Source of the DNA: Clostridia bacterium
GTDB lineage: Bacteria; Bacillota; Clostridia; UMGS1883
Reading direction: 5' to 3'
Assembly: GCA_900768005.1 (NCBI GenBank)
Contig: CAAGBE010000035.1
Coordinates: forward strand, 1 to 17,843
Length of the DNA stretch: 17,843 bases
The notes under the pieces are model-generated. The model had not been told where the DNA came from, did no database searches, and worked only from the letters and a program-made list of their open reading frames with translations. Made by a program: the position numbers and the translations under genes. The stretch's first letter is position 1. Every line of letters begins with the position of its first letter. Below, piece after piece: positions 14,741 to 17,843 of the stretch.

Positions 14741-14773
14741 ATCCCGAAAAGAAACATCTTTTCGGGATTTTTT
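14741..14773 (+). terminator. Intrinsic terminator after cls
   Basis: A perfect 11-bp stem (14741-14751 with 14758-14768) has a 6-nt loop and is followed by TTTTT to 14773. It begins 7 nt after the cls stop and closes the LRR-cls operon. Confidence 0.93.
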
Positions 14774-14810
14774 ATGCGTATTTCAAAATATTAACTTTTT
14801 TATCCTTATT

Positions 14811-14840
14811 TTGACAAAAAATGTTGTTTTTTTATATTAT
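14811..14840 (+). promoter_or_regulatory. Sigma-A type promoter of the SLH-SGNH / DUF4358 / MBOAT operon
   Basis: Perfect TTGACA (14811-14816) and TATTAT (14835-14840) are 18 bp apart in a very T-rich stretch. Transcription would start near 14847, giving a leader of about 45 nt. No other promoter is visible before the MBOAT gene. Confidence 0.7.
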
Positions 14841-14891
14841 TTATGTTATCATTATTTCAATAATAATTACCCGGAAAGAGTGGTCTTTAGG

Positions 14892-16259
14892 ATGAGAAAG
14901 CGTTTGGTACTCCCCTTGTGTATAGTATTAATGTTTTGTATTCTTCCCATCTGTGCACAGACGGAGGCTCCGTGGGAAAATCCATTTTCCGATGTTTCTG
15001 AGGAAATGTGGTTTTACGAAGCGGTTTCCGCCCTTAACAAAGCAGATATTATTGAGGATGCGGAGGAGTTTTTACCCGAAACATATGAAACCCGTGCAGG
15101 GGTAGTCAATTACCTTTATATGCTGTACCTTTCACAAAATGACAGCTATACGTCTGAAAAGGAGTGTCCCTTTGCCGATATATCCCCCGAGGATAAGTAT
15201 TACAATGCAATCTGCTGGGCATATGAAAACGGTATTGCGGCAGGTATTTATCCCGACCTGTTCGGTGCAGATAAAAACATTACCAGAGAACAGGTTGCAA
15301 CATTTATAATACGCTATGCCCATAAATTTGACATAGGACTGAAAAAAGTCAATGAACCCGACCAGTTCAAGGATTCTCTTGATATAAATGCCTACGCCCG
15401 TTCAGCGGTGGCGGTGTGCAGAATGGCTGATATGATAAACGGTTACGAAAACGGGTATTTTTATCCCTACCGTCCCATTAAACGAAATGAAGCTGCATCA
15501 ATCGTGTACAAGTTTAAAAATGCGGCAGATTCAAAAAAGACCAACTCCGGGATAAACACTTCTCCTAATTTCTATGACAGCTTGTATGATTCATATATTT
15601 CATACTTCGTTCCGCGTGTGGCACAAGGTCCTGCCGTTGACATAAGCTACTTTGACAGTTGTGCACTCGTTGGTGACTCCGTAACGCTTTCACTTAAAAA
15701 TTATTGTGCCGCTACGGGAGCACTTGGAAATGCAACATTCCTTTGTGCAGGAAGTATGAGTGCCCGTAATGCCCTGCAGCCCCTCAACACAACAAATGCC
15801 ATCCACCCCTCATACAAGGGCGTAAAGATGACGGTTGAGGATGCGGTGTTGGCAAGCGGTGTTGACAAGGTTTACATAATGCTTGGAATGAACGGAATCA
15901 GCTTCGGCGTAGAGGAGGAAATTGGAAATATTGTAACCCTCGCCAACAAGATTCTTGAAAAATCTCCCCATGTAAAGATTTTTATGCAGTCGGTTACTCC
16001 AATTGCAAGCAGCAGTAACATAAAAGGATCAAAGCTTAACAATACAAAAATAGCTCAGTACAATTCCAGACTTGAACAAGTTTGTAAAGACAACAAATGG
16101 TATTTTATCAATATTTCCGAAGTTGTTACAGGACCTGATGGCTACCTGATAAAAGAATACTGCAGTGACTTCGGCGGTATGGGTATCCACTTCACCAAGA
16201 CCGGTGATATGGTATGGATTGATTATTTAAGGACTCACGTTCCTGAAGAATTAAGATAA
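14892..16259 (+). CDS. SLH-domain-anchored SGNH/GDSL-like hydrolase
   Basis: This 455-aa exported protein starts with a signal peptide (MRKRLVLPLCIVLMFCILPI, cleavage near CAQ at 21-23). Three S-layer homology repeats follow at about 29-75, 91-143 and 156-208 (for example NPFSDVSEEMWFYEAV and CPFADISPEDKYYNAI). These normally dock on pyruvylated wall polysaccharide. After a linker, about 250-450 is an SGNH-type fold. Block I is LVGDSV (nucleophile Ser263), Gly287 lies in CAGSMSARN, block III is LGMNGI (Asn334), and the terminal His433 lies in GMGIHFT. The Asp expected three residues before that His is Met430; Asp426 is nearby. Related folds act as O-acetyl transferases or esterases. The frame opens earlier, but 14892 is chosen for its signal peptide and GGAAAGAG upstream. 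It leads an operon with DUF4358 and MBOAT genes. Confidence 0.88.
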   Translation: MRKRLVLPLCIVLMFCILPICAQTEAPWENPFSDVSEEMWFYEAVSALNKADIIEDAEEFLPETYETRAGVVNYLYMLYLSQNDSYTSEKECPFADISPEDKYYNAICWAYENGIAAGIYPDLFGADKNITREQVATFIIRYAHKFDIGLKKVNEPDQFKDSLDINAYARSAVAVCRMADMINGYENGYFYPYRPIKRNEAASIVYKFKNAADSKKTNSGINTSPNFYDSLYDSYISYFVPRVAQGPAVDISYFDSCALVGDSVTLSLKNYCAATGALGNATFLCAGSMSARNALQPLNTTNAIHPSYKGVKMTVEDAVLASGVDKVYIMLGMNGISFGVEEEIGNIVTLANKILEKSPHVKIFMQSVTPIASSSNIKGSKLNNTKIAQYNSRLEQVCKDNKWYFINISEVVTGPDGYLIKEYCSDFGGMGIHFTKTGDMVWIDYLRTHVPEELR

Positions 16260-16278
16260 TTTTGGAGGCAGAAAAATT

Positions 16279-16896
16279 ATGAAAAAACTCAGTATATTTC
16301 TTGTTATAGTAATGCTCTTTACAGTATGCTTCAGCGGTTGCGGAACAAATGAAGCTCCTGTTACCGAAAACAACCCCGAAAAACAGGTTGCAGACGAAGC
16401 ACAGTCTGATAAAGTGGAAAGCACACCCGAAACTTCCGAAGGAGCAGAGGAGACCCCCGAGGAAGCCTCTGCTGAAGATACTGTCTCCAAGGAAGAACCC
16501 AAGACCGCTTCTGTGGACTTAAATGTAGTAAAAAATGCAATTGTATCGGGTGCAGGTGTTTCAGACCCTCTTGATGTTCCGACATCAAGACTTGAAAGCC
16601 TTTACGGAATAGATACTTCACTTATTAAACAGGCGGCTTCCTTTGTTACCATTGAGGGTGCTTTCCCTGATGAAATCGTTATGATTGAAGCTGTTTCCGA
16701 GGAAGTTGCTGAAAGAATTCAGGTGCTTCTCGGCATCAGACTTTCTGAGGTTAAGGAGCAGTCCAAATCCTACGACCCTGAGAATTATGCCCTTGCACAG
16801 CAATGTACAGTAGGCAGAAAGGGAGTATATGTTTCTATGTTCCTCGCTCCTCAGCACGCAAAAATGAAAGCAATATTTGACAGTTATGTAAAATAA
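16279..16896 (+). CDS. DUF4358-type lipoprotein
   Basis: This 205-aa protein has a lipoprotein signal (MKKLSIFLVIVMLFTVCFSG then Cys21; lipobox FSGC, slightly off the usual L-x-G/A-C). An acidic, Pro/Ser/Thr/Glu-rich linker spans about 24-75. The C-terminal globular domain (about 80-205) resembles DUF4358: LESLYGIDTSLIKQA, then EIVMIEAVSEEVAERIQVLL, then YALAQQCTVGRKGVYVSMFLA. The domain has no known function. I recall it often being encoded next to MBOAT acyltransferases and SGNH hydrolases in Bacillota, as here, which suggests an accessory extracytoplasmic role; that link is inference. GGAGGC precedes the start, 19 nt after the SLH-SGNH stop. Confidence 0.85.
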   Translation: MKKLSIFLVIVMLFTVCFSGCGTNEAPVTENNPEKQVADEAQSDKVESTPETSEGAEETPEEASAEDTVSKEEPKTASVDLNVVKNAIVSGAGVSDPLDVPTSRLESLYGIDTSLIKQAASFVTIEGAFPDEIVMIEAVSEEVAERIQVLLGIRLSEVKEQSKSYDPENYALAQQCTVGRKGVYVSMFLAPQHAKMKAIFDSYVK

Positions 16897-16925
16897 AAGC
16901 TTCCCTTTGAAAGGAATGTTTTTTG

Positions 16926-17843
16926 ATGGTTTTTTCAAGCATCCCGTTTTTGTTCATATTTCTGCCTGCAGTACTGATTTTGTATCACGTACTTCCCAAA
17001 AAGGCAAGAAATCTGTTCCTTTTGACGGTTAACCTTGTATTTTACGCATATGGGGAGCCTGTTTATGTACTTTTGATGATTGCGTCAATTGTGCTTAATT
17101 ACGCAGGTGCTCTCGTTATAGAAAAAAGTAAAGACAGCAGGCAAAGAAAGCTTTTGCTTGCTGTCTTTGTTGTACTCAATTTAGCGGCACTCGGATATTT
17201 CAAGTACACAGGTATGGTACTGGATTTACTAAGAAAGCTTCCCTATCTCCACCAGATACCCGTGTATGAGGTTATGCTCCCTATCGGAATTTCTTTCTAT
17301 ACTTTTCAGGCAATGAGCTATGTTATTGACGTGTATCGCAAAACCTGTAAACCTGAGCGGAATATTATAGATTTTGCCGCATATATTTCACTTTTTCCAC
17401 AGCTTATTGCAGGACCAATTGTCAGATACAGTGATGTAAGCGACCAATTAGGCGGCAGAAAGGAATCCCTGAAAAATTTTGAAAGCGGTATCTACCTCTT
17501 TCTAATAGGCTTATCAAAAAAAGTTCTTCTTGCCAACCGTTTCGGTGCCTTGTGGATGTCGGTAAGTGCATCACCGAATGAATTTGGTGTGCTGGGTGCG
17601 TGGCTTGGCGCTTTGGCATATACATTCCAGATATATTTCGACTTTTCAGGCTATTCTGATATGGCACGCGGTCTTGGACGAATGATGGGGTTTGAATTCT
17701 GTATAAACTTCAATTATCCCTACATTGCAGAAACTGTTACCGATTTTTGGAGAAGATGGCATATATCTCTCAGCACGTGGTTCCGTGATTACGTTTACAT
17801 ACCCCTTGGAGGAAACAGAGTCAAAAAGCTCCGTTTTGTACTC
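16926..17843 (+). CDS. MBOAT family O-acyltransferase, AlgI/DltB-like (3' end outside window)
   Basis: The frame is open for 306 codons to the window edge; full-length relatives are about 450-500 residues. It is a polytopic membrane protein with an N-terminus typical of AlgI/PatA-like proteins (SSIPFLFIFLPAVLILYHVL, then RNLFLLTVNLVFYAYGEP). Family stretches follow: LPIGISFYTFQAMSYVIDVY at 118-137, LFPQLIAGPIVRY at 156-168, YFDFSGYSDMARGLG at 237-251, and DFWRRWHISLSTWFRDYVYI with His279. The usually invariant second MBOAT His lies beyond the window. Such proteins move acyl (often acetyl) groups across the membrane onto exported polysaccharides, peptidoglycan or teichoic acids, together with an SGNH-type partner. 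AAAGGAA at 16910-16916 precedes the ATG. It follows the lipoprotein gene by 29 nt with no terminator. Confidence 0.93.
   Translation, partial: MVFSSIPFLFIFLPAVLILYHVLPKKARNLFLLTVNLVFYAYGEPVYVLLMIASIVLNYAGALVIEKSKDSRQRKLLLAVFVVLNLAALGYFKYTGMVLDLLRKLPYLHQIPVYEVMLPIGISFYTFQAMSYVIDVYRKTCKPERNIIDFAAYISLFPQLIAGPIVRYSDVSDQLGGRKESLKNFESGIYLFLIGLSKKVLLANRFGALWMSVSASPNEFGVLGAWLGALAYTFQIYFDFSGYSDMARGLGRMMGFEFCINFNYPYIAETVTDFWRRWHISLSTWFRDYVYIPLGGNRVKKLRFVL

Noticed and set aside
14718..14891. 58-residue N-terminal extension of the SLH-SGNH protein
   Set aside because: It starts inside cls and runs through the cls terminator and the operon promoter. A proper signal peptide begins at 14892.
16916..16925. 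Earlier ATG (16916) before the MBOAT gene
   Set aside because: It is in a different frame from the MBOAT coding sequence and lies within the ribosome binding region.

Overview
The window looks like a chromosomal segment of a low-to-mid-GC Clostridia member (Bacillota), perhaps an uncultured gut-type Oscillospiraceae/Ruminococcaceae-like lineage. The signs are near-consensus sigma-A promoters (TTGACA/TTGAAA, 17 bp, TATAAT), strong GGAGG-type ribosome binding sites, an ECF vitamin-transporter S component, SLH, BspA-like LRR and copper-amine-oxidase 'stalk' surface proteins, a DUF4358 lipoprotein, and the tmcAL / pta-ackA / yceD-rpmF neighbourhood. The taxonomic call is inference. I see no transposase, integrase, CRISPR array or rRNA, and no stretch over 300 bp lacks a gene.

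Left part (1-6015): a lone ECF S component (+) converges on a purine/one-carbon block on the minus strand. That block is ade (adenine deaminase), then guaB (IMP dehydrogenase), tightly coupled to fhs (formate-tetrahydrofolate ligase). The IMPDH belongs by sequence to the unusual Tritrichomonas foetus-like clade; its catalytic Cys319 and Arg418-Tyr419 fall at the same residue numbers as in that enzyme. Next come a tRNA-Arg(CCT) gene with its own terminator and several strong hairpins.

Middle part (6016-10235): a minus-strand block runs pta, ackA, yceD (DUF177), rpmF, with strong promoters before pta and yceD. It covers acetyl-CoA to acetyl-phosphate to acetate plus ATP, followed by an uncharacterised zinc-type protein and ribosomal protein L32. 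Divergent from pta is tmcAL, whose family uses acetate and ATP to acetylate the wobble cytidine of elongator tRNA-Met. Acetate-making and acetate-using genes therefore sit back to back over a shared control region.

Right part (10228-17843): cell-envelope genes. On the minus strand are a small unknown three-TM protein and an Amidase_3-SH3 protein with no signal peptide and no canonical first zinc histidine. On the plus strand, a secreted LRR/stalk-domain protein is followed closely by a cardiolipin synthase. After a terminator and a fresh promoter comes a three-gene operon: an SLH-anchored SGNH hydrolase, a DUF4358 lipoprotein, and an AlgI/DltB-like MBOAT O-acyltransferase cut by the window edge. 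The last operon is the best candidate for an undescribed system: a surface-polymer acylation machine with an S-layer-type-anchored SGNH partner and a lipoprotein of unknown role.
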